Shown here piece after piece: positions 9,399-16,764 of a stretch of DNA of 37,359 bases. Origin of the DNA: Pseudomonadales bacterium (GTDB lineage: Bacteria; Pseudomonadota; Gammaproteobacteria; Pseudomonadales; Azotimanducaceae); contig JAQWIX010000097.1 of NCBI GenBank assembly GCA_029248675.1, forward strand, positions 1 through 37,359. Direction: 5' to 3'. The notes below the pieces were generated by a model. That model made no database searches. It had not been told where the DNA came from and saw only the letters and a list, made by a program, of their open reading frames with translations. The translations under genes and the position numbers were made by a program. The number at the start of each line of letters is the position of its first letter. Within the stretch, counting starts at the first letter, position 1.

Positions 9399-10310
9399 GT
9401 GATCGCCCGGGCGGATCTCACGCTGAGTTGCGGTGACATGTTCGCAGCCCTGTCTCTGCAGGGAGGTGGCATTGTCGCTCTGAAACGCGGGGATCAGGCC
9501 TTAATGGTACCGGCACCCACGGCGCCGTTTTTGCGCAGCTTTACCATGGTGCCATTTTGCAGCCGGATCACCGCAGGGCGTTTTGATTACCGAGGTAAAT
9601 CCGTACAGCTGGCTCCAAACTTTCCCCCAGAGCCTCACACCATTCACGGCTTTGGTTGGCAAAGCCGCTGGCAAATTGGTCACCTAGAACAAAATGCCTG
9701 CACGCTGGTGTACGAACATGATTCCGGCGCGGCTGCGACTACTGGCTGGCCTTGGACCTTTACCGTAGAACAGCACTTCGCCCTCAGTGAAACCGAGCTA
9801 AGCCACAGCGTGAGGGTGGAGAATATCAGCGAAGAAACTATGCCCGTAGGTGCCGGGTTCCACCCCTATTTTCCGCTCACACCCAGCTGCGATGTCAGCA
9901 TGCTTTGTCGAGATGAGCTTGTCTTAGATGCCGATGGTTTGCCCATAACTGCCTCGGGCGCGCCAAATAACCCAGCCGATAACAACGCCCCTCATACTAA
10001 TCCACTGGCCAGCCGCCCGTGGCTTCAGCGCGGCCTAGATCAGGTTTATGTCTGGCGACAGGGCAGTGCCCAGATTTGCTGGCCTGATGAACCCTGGTCC
10101 TTGGCCATTGAACCGGATCCGTCATTGCCCCACTGGGTGGTTTATGCCCCGCGCAAAGCGGGTTTCATTTGTATCGAACCCATCAGCCATATACCGAATG
10201 CCGTAAACATACTTGGCCCAGAAGCCGAAGGATGGGGTGGGTTGGTAGATTTGGCCCCGGGAGGGCATTGGGCTGTTAGCACCCGGTTTATCACCTACGC
10301 CAGTTCGTAG
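9399..10310 (+). CDS. Aldose 1-epimerase (mutarotase) family protein
   Basis: This 303-residue protein has the galactose mutarotase fold signatures. PFCSRITAGRFDYRG carries the substrate-binding Arg region, HTIHGFGW contains the first His, GAGFHPYFPL the second catalytic His, and CIEPISHIPNAVN the probable catalytic Glu. The family interconverts alpha and beta anomers of sugars. Several subgroups act on sugar phosphates or other carbohydrates, so the exact sugar is open. The GTG start lies 3 bases after the P450 stop without a clear ribosome binding site, which implies translational coupling to an unrelated-looking partner. No sugar kinase or sugar transporter gene is adjacent. Confidence 0.88.
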   Translation: MIARADLTLSCGDMFAALSLQGGGIVALKRGDQALMVPAPTAPFLRSFTMVPFCSRITAGRFDYRGKSVQLAPNFPPEPHTIHGFGWQSRWQIGHLEQNACTLVYEHDSGAAATTGWPWTFTVEQHFALSETELSHSVRVENISEETMPVGAGFHPYFPLTPSCDVSMLCRDELVLDADGLPITASGAPNNPADNNAPHTNPLASRPWLQRGLDQVYVWRQGSAQICWPDEPWSLAIEPDPSLPHWVVYAPRKAGFICIEPISHIPNAVNILGPEAEGWGGLVDLAPGGHWAVSTRFITYASS

Positions 10311-10354
10311 GCTTTCGGTAGCCAGCGGACTTCGGACGACGGGTGGGGTCAATG

Positions 10355-10394
10355 TTCTTGCGCCATTATTCTTGGGCCATTATTTTGGGCCAAA
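10355..10394 (+). repeat. Three imperfect 14-base direct repeats in the hydroxylase upstream region
   Basis: The copies are TTCTTGCGCCATTA (10355-10368), TTCTTGGGCCATTA (10369-10382) and a shortened TTTTGGGCCAAA (10383-10394). They are contiguous and lie in the 271-base spacer between the epimerase and hydroxylase genes. Such spacing could serve a repeat-binding regulator, or be a small tandem duplication with no function. Apart from these repeats and the hairpin at 10422-10444, I see no gene in the spacer. Confidence 0.6.
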
Positions 10395-10421
10395 GTTTTT
10401 AGACCGAAGCTTCCAATTCAA

Positions 10422-10444
10422 AGGCTGGCGTTTCAAGCCAGCTT
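10422..10444 (+). other. Hairpin in the hydroxylase leader
   Basis: AGGCTGGC at 10422-10429 pairs with GCCAGCTT at 10437-10444 around a 7-base loop. This gives 8 base pairs including one G-T wobble. No T-run follows, so it is not an ordinary intrinsic terminator. It sits about 138 bases before the start of the molybdenum hydroxylase gene and could be an operator dyad or part of a structured leader. Confidence 0.4.
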
Positions 10445-10581
10445 GGTCCAACGACTGAATCTGACAGAGCTTTATTCTGGCCCAAACATCATCAATCACC
10501 TGTACCGCAATCAGCTCTCCAAGGGCTGGGAAGTTCGTGATAGATTGAGGGCAACAAAAACAGTTTGGAGAGAGGCTGAAC

Positions 10582-12837
10582 ATGGCTGAAGCAGTTGAAT
10601 ACAAGCAAATCGGTACTACCCCTGTCCGCCCCGATGGTTTCGACAAAGTGACCGGTCGAGCTCAGTTTGGCGCCGACGTGAATTTGCCGAACATGATTCA
10701 CGGCAAGGTGCTTCGCAGCCCTCATGCCCACGCATTGATCAAAAGTGTCGACCTAAGCGCTGCCTTAGCCATTCCCGGCGTTTATGCGGCAATCTCCGGC
10801 GCAGATTTCCCCGGTGGTCGCTTGGAAGGTGAAGCCGGCGGTGAAGGCGGCGGCACCATGAACGACATCGCGAAAAACGTGATGGCTCGTAACAAAGTGA
10901 TGTATCACGGCCATGCGGTAGCCGCAGTGGCTGCGTCCACGCCACGTTTGGCAGAACAAGCGCTGCTTGCAATCAAGGTAGAGTACGAGGTGTTAGAGCC
11001 GGTACTGGATGTGGTGAAAGCCATGGATCCGTCATCGACCTTGGTGAATGAAGAAAACTACACCGCGCTGCCGGAAAAACCCGAGAAGCCCTCTAATGTC
11101 GCCAACGTCGGTCATCTAGAGCGAGGCGATGTGGAAGAGGGCTTCCTCGCCGCTGACGTGGTTATCGAACGCGAGTACAAATGCCCCATGGCCCATCAGG
11201 GCTACATCGAGCCACACGCCTGCGTTGCCAGCATCGACGAGCGCGGTCGGGGGACGGTTTGGTGTTCAACCCAAGGTCACTTTGAGCACCGTGCCGCCAC
11301 CTCGAAAATGCTCGGCAAAAATATGGCTGATCTGAAGTTTGTTGCCACAGAAATTGGCGGCGGCTTTGGCGGCAAAACCGTCGTTTATTTAGAACCTCTG
11401 GCTACCATGATGTCGGAAAAGTCCGGCCGCCCAGTGAAAATGACCATGTCTCGGGAAGAGGTGTTTCGTGCCACTGGCCCAAGTTCTGCCACCGTGGCGC
11501 GAGTTAAGGTCGGGTTGCGCAAAGACGGCACCATCACCGCGGCGAAGTCTTGGATCGCTTTTGAGGCTGGCGCATTTTCTGGCGCCCCATGCATGCCCGG
11601 AGCCATGTCAATTTATGCCCCTTACGCCATTGAAAACTTCGTCGTGGATACCTTCGACGTCTTGGTGAATAAACCCAAGGTGGCCGCCTACCGAGCGCCT
11701 GGTGCACCTCAGGCTATGCACGCCTTTGAAAGCGCTTTGGATGAAGCTGCTCAGCAACTGGGTATGGATCCCATCGATTTGCGCTTGGTCAACGCCGCGG
11801 ATGAAGGCACTCAGGCGCCATACGGCCCGAAGTTCCCGCCCATTGGTTTTAAGGCCTGTTTGCTAGCTGCTAAGAATCACCCCAACTACACCAAGCCTGT
11901 GCCAGAAGGCGCTGGCCGAGGCGTGGCCGTGGGTTTTTGGTTCAATGTGGGTATGCAGTCCAGTGCTGAAGTGAACATCAACGAAAACGGCTCTGTGATG
12001 ATTATCGAGGGCAGCCCAGACATTGGTGGTTCCCGAGCATCCATGTGCCTGATGGCGGCGGAAACCTTGGGCGTGGATTACGATGATGTCCGCGCACAGG
12101 TAGGCGATACGGAAAGCACAGGCTTCTGTAATGTCACCGGCGGCAGTCGTACCACCTTTGCCACCGGCATGGCAGTGACTCAGGCTTGCGAGGCGGTGAT
12201 TGCCGACTGCAAGCGACGGGCAGCCATGACCTGGGGTGTGGATGAGGACCAAGTGGAATGGGAAGACGGCCAAGCCGTACCCGGTCCCGGTGTAAATGCA
12301 GACGTGAAGCCTCTAAGCCTGGCGGAGCTTGCGCGCAAAGCCGGTAAGACCGGCGGTCCGATTACGGCTAGAGCCTCTTTGAATGCCCAAGGCGCTGGAG
12401 CAGCCTTCTCTGTGAACTTCGGCGATCTGCGAGTTGATCCCGAGACAGGCAAGGTCGATGTGCTGAGCTTCACCGCCATTCAGGACGCGGGCAGGGCCAT
12501 TCACCCGGCCTATGTAGAAGGTCAGATGCAGGGCGGTGCTGCCCAAGGCATTGGCTGGGCCCTGAATGAGGAATACATTTTCGACGACAAGGGTGTGCTG
12601 GAAAATGCCGGTTTCTTGGACTACCGAATTCCGGTGGCATCGGATCTGCCTATGATCGACACTCAGATCATAGAAGTACCTAACCCGAGCCATCCCTTCG
12701 GCGTGCGGGGTGTGGGTGAAGCACCTATTGTGGCGCCCTTAGCTGTGTGCGCGAATGCCGTTTCTCGATCGCTAGGCAAGCGGATTACCGATCTGCCCAT
12801 GTCGCCGCCCCGTCTGCTGGATGCCATTGAAGGTTAG
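10582..12837 (+). CDS. Xanthine dehydrogenase family protein, molybdopterin-binding large subunit
   Basis: This is the large subunit of a molybdenum hydroxylase (CoxL/XdhB/aldehyde oxidase superfamily), which inserts oxygen from water into C-H bonds at a Mo-pterin centre. The 751-residue protein has an N-terminal hammerhead domain (RPDGFDKVTGRAQFGADV, LRSPHAHA). The Mo-pterin part includes GGGFGGKT, the active-site loop AYRAPGAPQ starting near residue 369, and GVRGVGEAP with the catalytic Glu at 713. CO dehydrogenase would have AYRCSFR in the loop, so this is not a CO-oxidising enzyme. The usual 2Fe-2S and FAD subunits are not encoded on either side. The start follows AGAGAGG at a suitable distance. 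A strong terminator lies 35 bases after the stop. Substrate unknown. Confidence 0.93.
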   Translation: MAEAVEYKQIGTTPVRPDGFDKVTGRAQFGADVNLPNMIHGKVLRSPHAHALIKSVDLSAALAIPGVYAAISGADFPGGRLEGEAGGEGGGTMNDIAKNVMARNKVMYHGHAVAAVAASTPRLAEQALLAIKVEYEVLEPVLDVVKAMDPSSTLVNEENYTALPEKPEKPSNVANVGHLERGDVEEGFLAADVVIEREYKCPMAHQGYIEPHACVASIDERGRGTVWCSTQGHFEHRAATSKMLGKNMADLKFVATEIGGGFGGKTVVYLEPLATMMSEKSGRPVKMTMSREEVFRATGPSSATVARVKVGLRKDGTITAAKSWIAFEAGAFSGAPCMPGAMSIYAPYAIENFVVDTFDVLVNKPKVAAYRAPGAPQAMHAFESALDEAAQQLGMDPIDLRLVNAADEGTQAPYGPKFPPIGFKACLLAAKNHPNYTKPVPEGAGRGVAVGFWFNVGMQSSAEVNINENGSVMIIEGSPDIGGSRASMCLMAAETLGVDYDDVRAQVGDTESTGFCNVTGGSRTTFATGMAVTQACEAVIADCKRRAAMTWGVDEDQVEWEDGQAVPGPGVNADVKPLSLAELARKAGKTGGPITARASLNAQGAGAAFSVNFGDLRVDPETGKVDVLSFTAIQDAGRAIHPAYVEGQMQGGAAQGIGWALNEEYIFDDKGVLENAGFLDYRIPVASDLPMIDTQIIEVPNPSHPFGVRGVGEAPIVAPLAVCANAVSRSLGKRITDLPMSPPRLLDAIEG

Positions 12838-12872
12838 GCAAACAAAGTGATGAAGTGTTTGATCGACGCGAC

Positions 12873-12899
12873 AAAACCCTGCCAGTTGGCGGGGTTTTT
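12873..12899 (+). terminator. Rho-independent terminator after the molybdenum hydroxylase gene
   Basis: AAAACCCTGCC (12873-12883) pairs with GGCGGGGTTTT (12888-12898) around the loop AGTT, with a single T-G wobble, and the 3' arm runs into a T-run. This is the clearest intrinsic terminator in the window. It separates the hydroxylase transcript from the following MoaD/ThiS-like gene. Confidence 0.88.
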
Positions 12900-12932
12900 G
12901 TTGTGGGAGCGGGCCGTGGACTATACCCACCA

Positions 12933-13175
12933 ATGGTAAAAGTCGTACTAGCCAATACCATGGTGGAAGTCACAGGCGGGCAGCGTCAGGTCGAGCTGGC
13001 TGTGGTTAATTTCCGAGAGTTGACTCTGCAGTTGCTGGCCCGATGGCCGCAATTGGAGGAGCCGTTACAGCGCTCGGCTGTAGCCATTGATGGACAGATA
13101 TATCAAGACGCCTTTGCGGAACCGTTGGATCCAAAGAGTGAGGTGTTCTTTATGCCCCGTATTGAGGGTGGCTGA
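12933..13175 (+). CDS. MoaD/ThiS-like small sulfur-carrier family protein
   Basis: This is an 80-residue protein with the features of a beta-grasp sulfur carrier: MVKVVLANTMVEVTGG at the start, a helix VNFRELTLQLLARWPQL, VAIDGQIYQDAF, then a PLDPKSEVFFMPRIEGG tail. The C-terminal Gly-Gly is the site that is adenylated and thiocarboxylated in MoaD and ThiS. Which of these roles applies, if any, cannot be told; no MoaE, ThiG or E1-like gene is adjacent. The frame stays open upstream to 12855, but that would run through the terminator, so the ATG at 12933 is preferred. No ribosome binding site is visible. A TATACC 5 bases before the ATG could be a -10 box giving a leaderless message. The acyl-CoA dehydrogenase gene follows after 29 bases. 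Confidence 0.75.
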   Translation: MVKVVLANTMVEVTGGQRQVELAVVNFRELTLQLLARWPQLEEPLQRSAVAIDGQIYQDAFAEPLDPKSEVFFMPRIEGG

Positions 13176-13204
13176 GAACAAAAACGTAGTTTAGGGGAGG
13201 GGCG

Positions 13205-14407
13205 ATGAACATCAGCTTCGGTAAAGAGTATGAGCGCTTTCGCGACGAGGTCCGCGAGTTTTTGGATGAGAACCTGACTGACGAGTTGCGCGATGCCCAG
13301 CGGTTTTGTCCGGGTATTTTTCTCGACTACGAACACAACATTGCTTGGCACAAAATCCTCTACAAAAAAGGCTGGGTGGCCCCCAACTGGCCGGAAGAAT
13401 TTGGTGGCACCGGTTGGGACCTGATGCAGCGCTATATTTGGTCCATTGAAAAAGCCAAGGCGGGCGCTCCGGACACGGCGCCTATGAGTCTGGGTATGTG
13501 TGGTCCCATGCTGATCGGCTGTGGCAGTAAGGCCCAGCAAGAGCAATACCTGCCACGGATTTTGTCCGGAGAAGATTACTGGTGCCAAGGGTATTCAGAG
13601 CCGGGCTCTGGCTCCGATCTGGCCAGCTTGAAGCTTAAAGCCACCTCCGATGGCGATCATTACCGGCTCAATGGTTCTAAAATCTGGACCAGTCATGCGC
13701 ATTACGCCAACAAGATGTTCTTGCTGGTACGCACCAACGACCAAGGAAAGCCGCAAGAAGGCATCACATTCCTGCTGCTGGATATGGCCACGCCGGGTAT
13801 CCGGGTAGAGCCGATTTTATTTGCCTCGGGCACCCACGAGGTGAATCAGGTGTTTTTCGACGACGTGCGAGTTCCTAAGGCCAATGTGGTGGGCGAAGAA
13901 AACAAGGGCTGGCAGGTAGCCAAGTATTTGTTGGAGTTTGAGCGCGGTGGGTCCACTGGTAACGCGGCACGCAAGGTGGGCTTGGCCCGGCTTCGAACGC
14001 TGGCAGGCATGATTCCTCAAGGCGAATCCACCCTGGCCGACGACACTGACTTTATCCGCAAGCTGGACGAAACCGCTGTGCAACTGGAAGCCATTCAGTT
14101 CACTGAGTTTCGGATGATGGCAGCCCTGTCAAAGGGCCAGCGACCGGGCCCAGAGTCTTCAGTACTGAAAGCCCTGTCAGCGGAGATGCAACAGCAGCTT
14201 ACCGAGTTAGCGGTTGAGGCCATGGGTCAATATAGCGCGGTACACCAACCGGAAGCCCGAACCGTGGGCAGCAACGTATCAACAGTTGGGCCGGAGGATG
14301 GGGTGGTGGCCTTTTCTCGTTATTTTAATCTGCGCGCCAGTTCAATTGCCGGTGGTAGTAACGAGGTTCAGCGCAACATCATGGCCAAGCTGGTGTTAGG
14401 CCTGTAA
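13205..14407 (+). CDS. Acyl-CoA dehydrogenase family protein
   Basis: This is a 400-residue FAD enzyme of the acyl-CoA dehydrogenase superfamily, which introduces an alpha-beta double bond into acyl-CoA thioesters. Typical blocks are present: GWVAPNWPEEFGGTGWDLM, the FAD/substrate motif YSEPGSGSDLASLK from residue 130, NGSKIWTSHAHYA, and the C-terminal SIAGGSNEVQRNIMAKLVLGL. At the position of the MCAD catalytic Glu the sequence reads AGGSNE, as in the FadE-like and steroid side-chain groups, which place the base elsewhere. Substrate class cannot be assigned. The start has a very strong GGGGAGG at 13194-13200. It is likely transcribed with the MoaD/ThiS-like gene in front and possibly the dioxygenase gene behind (31-base gap). 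Confidence 0.94.
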   Translation: MNISFGKEYERFRDEVREFLDENLTDELRDAQRFCPGIFLDYEHNIAWHKILYKKGWVAPNWPEEFGGTGWDLMQRYIWSIEKAKAGAPDTAPMSLGMCGPMLIGCGSKAQQEQYLPRILSGEDYWCQGYSEPGSGSDLASLKLKATSDGDHYRLNGSKIWTSHAHYANKMFLLVRTNDQGKPQEGITFLLLDMATPGIRVEPILFASGTHEVNQVFFDDVRVPKANVVGEENKGWQVAKYLLEFERGGSTGNAARKVGLARLRTLAGMIPQGESTLADDTDFIRKLDETAVQLEAIQFTEFRMMAALSKGQRPGPESSVLKALSAEMQQQLTELAVEAMGQYSAVHQPEARTVGSNVSTVGPEDGVVAFSRYFNLRASSIAGGSNEVQRNIMAKLVLGL

Positions 14408-14438
14408 GCGGCCAAGGTGTTCTTGGGAGGTTCCCTCA

Positions 14439-15446
14439 ATGAGCAGTAAACCCGAGGTAGGCGGGTCCCATCGCTCCTTGGCTGAGCAATCCCGGCACTA
14501 CTTCAGTCGGGGTCACACTCGGGTGCCAGATCAGAAGCTGGATGTGCCAGCGGCGTGGATGGGCCAAGAACTTCGGACTCAACTGCAGCAGGGGAATGCT
14601 CCTTGGTGCTACAGGCTTAGCGACACCGATGTGGCAGAACTTGAGCGGGCTGAGGCGTCAGCCCCTAAGAATATGGCCCTGATCGATCGTGATAACTTTC
14701 CGCTGCCGAATTTAGCTTCCCACCTTCGCCAGTGGCAGTGTCAGCTGAGTACGGGTCTAGGTGTTCAGGTGGTTAAGGGCTTTCCCGTGGATCGACCCGA
14801 AGCATGGGTGCGGCGGGTGTTCTGGGGCTTGGGTCATCATCTGGGCGAGCCGGGTGCCCAAAATCCTCAGCAGGAGCTGCTCGGTGAGGTTAAAGATTAC
14901 CGCGAGCAAGATCCAAACGTGCGTTTGTACCGGACGCCCCACAACATCAATTTGCACTGTGATGCGGCGGATGTGGTGGGTTTGCTCTGCCTACAAACAG
15001 CTGCAACTGGCGGACACAGTCGGATCGTCAGCACCGTGTCACTTTACAACGCGCTGGTTCAAGAGCAGCCGGCATTGGTCCCGCACCTGTTTGAACCGTT
15101 TAAGCTGGATGGTCGGGGCGAGCGCCCAGCGGGTGCCAAGCCTTACAGCGAGCTAACTCCCAGCTGCTTCGACGGCGAGTATTTGAGAACCTTTTACCAC
15201 AGTGACTACATGCGCTCCGTAGAACGACATCCGAACGTGGCGTTGTCTCAGGCCCAGCGGCGTATTTTAGATTTCTATGACGCCAAGGGACTAGACGAGG
15301 ACTTTTATTTGGATATGTGGCTGGAACCCGGCGACATTCAGTTGCTGTCTAATCACACCGTAGCCCACGCGCGCACGGCATACCAAGACAGTCCGGAACA
15401 GCGGCGTCACCTACTCCGCCTATGGTTGTCCCTGCAGATCTCTTAG
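14439..15446 (+). CDS. TauD/TfdA-family Fe(II)/2-oxoglutarate dioxygenase
   Basis: This 335-residue protein belongs to the taurine dioxygenase-like superfamily. The iron-binding facial triad is visible as NLHCDAAD (His173, Asp175) and NHTVAHARTAY (distal His310). It is followed by the RRHLLRLWLSL segment that usually holds the 2-oxoglutarate-binding Arg. The middle LQTAATGGHSRIVS and the final FYLDMWLEPGDIQLLSNH are typical of a subgroup often called TauD domain-containing proteins. Substrates of this subgroup are mostly unknown, and sulfonate use should not be assumed. The start follows GGGAGG at 14425-14430. The stop overlaps the stop of the convergent DUF2239 gene. Confidence 0.9.
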   Translation: MSSKPEVGGSHRSLAEQSRHYFSRGHTRVPDQKLDVPAAWMGQELRTQLQQGNAPWCYRLSDTDVAELERAEASAPKNMALIDRDNFPLPNLASHLRQWQCQLSTGLGVQVVKGFPVDRPEAWVRRVFWGLGHHLGEPGAQNPQQELLGEVKDYREQDPNVRLYRTPHNINLHCDAADVVGLLCLQTAATGGHSRIVSTVSLYNALVQEQPALVPHLFEPFKLDGRGERPAGAKPYSELTPSCFDGEYLRTFYHSDYMRSVERHPNVALSQAQRRILDFYDAKGLDEDFYLDMWLEPGDIQLLSNHTVAHARTAYQDSPEQRRHLLRLWLSLQIS

Positions 15447-16015
15447 GCCGGCCAGCTTGGCGCTGCCAGTTCTCGAGCGCGGTCAGCTAGGTCTGCGGGC
15501 CAAGGCTGGGTGTGGGCATTAAAGGCCGCCTTATCTTGTCGATACAAGGCCCGCATTGCCTCTTCAAACCCTGCTAAATCTCCGCACAAGGCCTGACAAA
15601 ACCGATAAGTCATCTGCTGGGCATCGCGTTGGCGGTCAGCCATTTGTTGGTCAGGGTCTCTGCGGGCTTGGTCGATGAGACGGCGCAGAGTGGCCGATGG
15701 GTTGCCCGATTGGCTTGCTAGCCAAGACCAGTGGCGGGGCAGCAACGAAATTTCTTGGCTGCTTGGTCCATTGGTTTGGGGTTGGTTTGGTTGCGGGTGA
15801 TGAGCGGCTTTTCGGCTCACCATCGCTGCATCGCCGCTCAGATCCAGGTCAACGATGCGGCAGGTGGTGTCCTCAAGAATGAGGACGCCGTCCTTGGATT
15901 GTGTCTCAGTGAAAGCCTTGGCGGCTTTTGCTACGTGAGAAAGTGATCCGCTAGCAAGGCGTCGATTGCCGCCAAAAGCCGAATAGGATTGGGTTGGGTC
16001 AGGGTTGGTGCTCAC
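15443..16015 (-). CDS. DUF2239 family protein
   Basis: The 190-residue protein has the DUF2239 pattern. It begins with YSAFGGNRRLASGSLSHVA, has ILEDTTCRIVDLDLSG in the first third, the hallmark EISLLPRHWSWLASQ with SATLRRLIDQAR in the centre, and a helical C-terminus (YRFCQALCGDLAGFEEAMRA). Function is unknown. The gene is transcribed leftward from a GTG at 16015 preceded by GGAG on the minus strand. It ends inside the stop codon region of the TauD-like gene (4-base tail-to-tail overlap). Gamma-carbonic anhydrase lies 25 bases upstream on the same strand, so the two may be co-transcribed. Confidence 0.85.
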   Translation of the reverse strand: MSTNPDPTQSYSAFGGNRRLASGSLSHVAKAAKAFTETQSKDGVLILEDTTCRIVDLDLSGDAAMVSRKAAHHPQPNQPQTNGPSSQEISLLPRHWSWLASQSGNPSATLRRLIDQARRDPDQQMADRQRDAQQMTYRFCQALCGDLAGFEEAMRALYRQDKAAFNAHTQPWPADLADRARELAAPSWPA

Positions 16016-16040
16016 CTATTTCTCCAGAGACCCGAATCTG

Positions 16041-16586
16041 CTAACCGGCGAACTCGGCTTCAAGCTGAAGCTTTCGCTCTGCCATTTTTGCCTGTTGCGC
16101 AGGATCTGCCCATATCCGGTAATTGCCCTGAGCGTAGGCTTCACCATTGTCGACATAGGCCAGGGCGTTGAGTCGGTTGGCTACGATATTGTTGCGGGTG
16201 ACCTTAACCTTGCCAGGCGCTCCCGCCACGATGGAGTTGGGCGGAATGATGGTGTCCTCGGTGACAATAGTGTGGCCAGCAATGATGCAATTATCGCCGA
16301 TGACCGCGCGATCCATAATGGTGGCGTTAATACCAATTAAACAATTGTCACCGATAGTCGCCCCGTGAATGGTGCAGTGATGGGTGATGGAGCAGTAAGC
16401 ACCAATGATTGTTGGCACGTCGGCTATGTGGATCATGGTGAAGTCTTGAATGTTGGTGTAGGCACCAATGGCGATATGGTCTGACTCGGCGCGCATCACC
16501 ACGTTGGACCAGATCGATACGCCCTCGTCTAGCCGAATATCACCATACAGCTCGGCGCTAGGAGCCTGCCAAATCGGTTTGTTCAT
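16041..16586 (-). CDS. Gamma-carbonic anhydrase family protein (YrdA/PaaY-like)
   Basis: This is a 181-residue left-handed beta-helix protein made of hexapeptide repeats (IGAYTN, IGDNCL, IGINAT, IGDNCI). The zinc-binding histidines typical of the trimeric gamma-class appear as His53 (MIHIA) and His69 and His74 (ITHHCTIHG). The family includes true carbonic anhydrases and relatives such as YrdA and PaaY with weak or other activity, so the catalytic role is probable rather than shown. The ATG at 16586 is the obvious start. It follows the MFS gene after a 178-base spacer and precedes DUF2239. Confidence 0.9.
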   Translation of the reverse strand: MNKPIWQAPSAELYGDIRLDEGVSIWSNVVMRAESDHIAIGAYTNIQDFTMIHIADVPTIIGAYCSITHHCTIHGATIGDNCLIGINATIMDRAVIGDNCIIAGHTIVTEDTIIPPNSIVAGAPGKVKVTRNNIVANRLNALAYVDNGEAYAQGNYRIWADPAQQAKMAERKLQLEAEFAG

Positions 16587-16720
16587 ACGTTTGAAGTTCC
16601 GGTAATCGTTTTTGAAGTTGTCCTGTCTTGGACCGTCCCTTGCTTTATGCCCAGTTTGGGGAAGGTCTCGGACACCCTAACAGGTCGGTAGCTTTGCCGT
16701 CTTGCCGTCTGCGGTAATGG

Positions 16721-16750
16721 ACCTGGTGCCCCAGGTGGCGGCGCTTTTTT
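16721..16750 (+). other. Perfect short palindrome followed by a T-run in the MFS/carbonic anhydrase spacer
   Basis: ACCTGG (16721-16726) and CCAGGT (16731-16736) form a 6-base-pair hairpin with a 4-base loop. After 8 more bases a run of six T follows (16745-16750). Both neighbouring genes are on the minus strand, and the T-run lies on the wrong side to terminate the MFS transcript. It may be an operator or a plus-strand terminator without an evident gene. The rest of this 178-base spacer shows nothing clear. Confidence 0.3.
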
Positions 16751-16764
16751 CTACCTCGGGTGGG

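Noticed and set aside
10311-10581. Moco riboswitch before the molybdenum hydroxylase gene
   Set aside because: The context is suitable and a hairpin exists, but I could not fit the known consensus by eye, so it is kept only as something to test.
11863-12273. 136-codon minus-strand open frame inside the molybdenum hydroxylase gene
   Set aside because: The plus-strand frame has all family motifs here, and the antisense product is His- and Ala-rich without pattern.
10582-12837. Carbon monoxide dehydrogenase large subunit (CoxL form I)
   Set aside because: The active-site loop reads AYRAPGAPQ and not the Cys-containing AYRCSFR needed for CO oxidation, and coxM/coxS are missing.
12855-12932. Upstream extension of the MoaD/ThiS-like gene
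   Set aside because: It would translate the terminator hairpin, and the family pattern starts at the ATG at 12933.
14439-15446. True taurine dioxygenase as part of sulfonate use linked to cysDN
   Set aside because: Only the general iron and 2-oxoglutarate site is visible; no tauABC genes are present and the gene lies 10 kb from cysNC.
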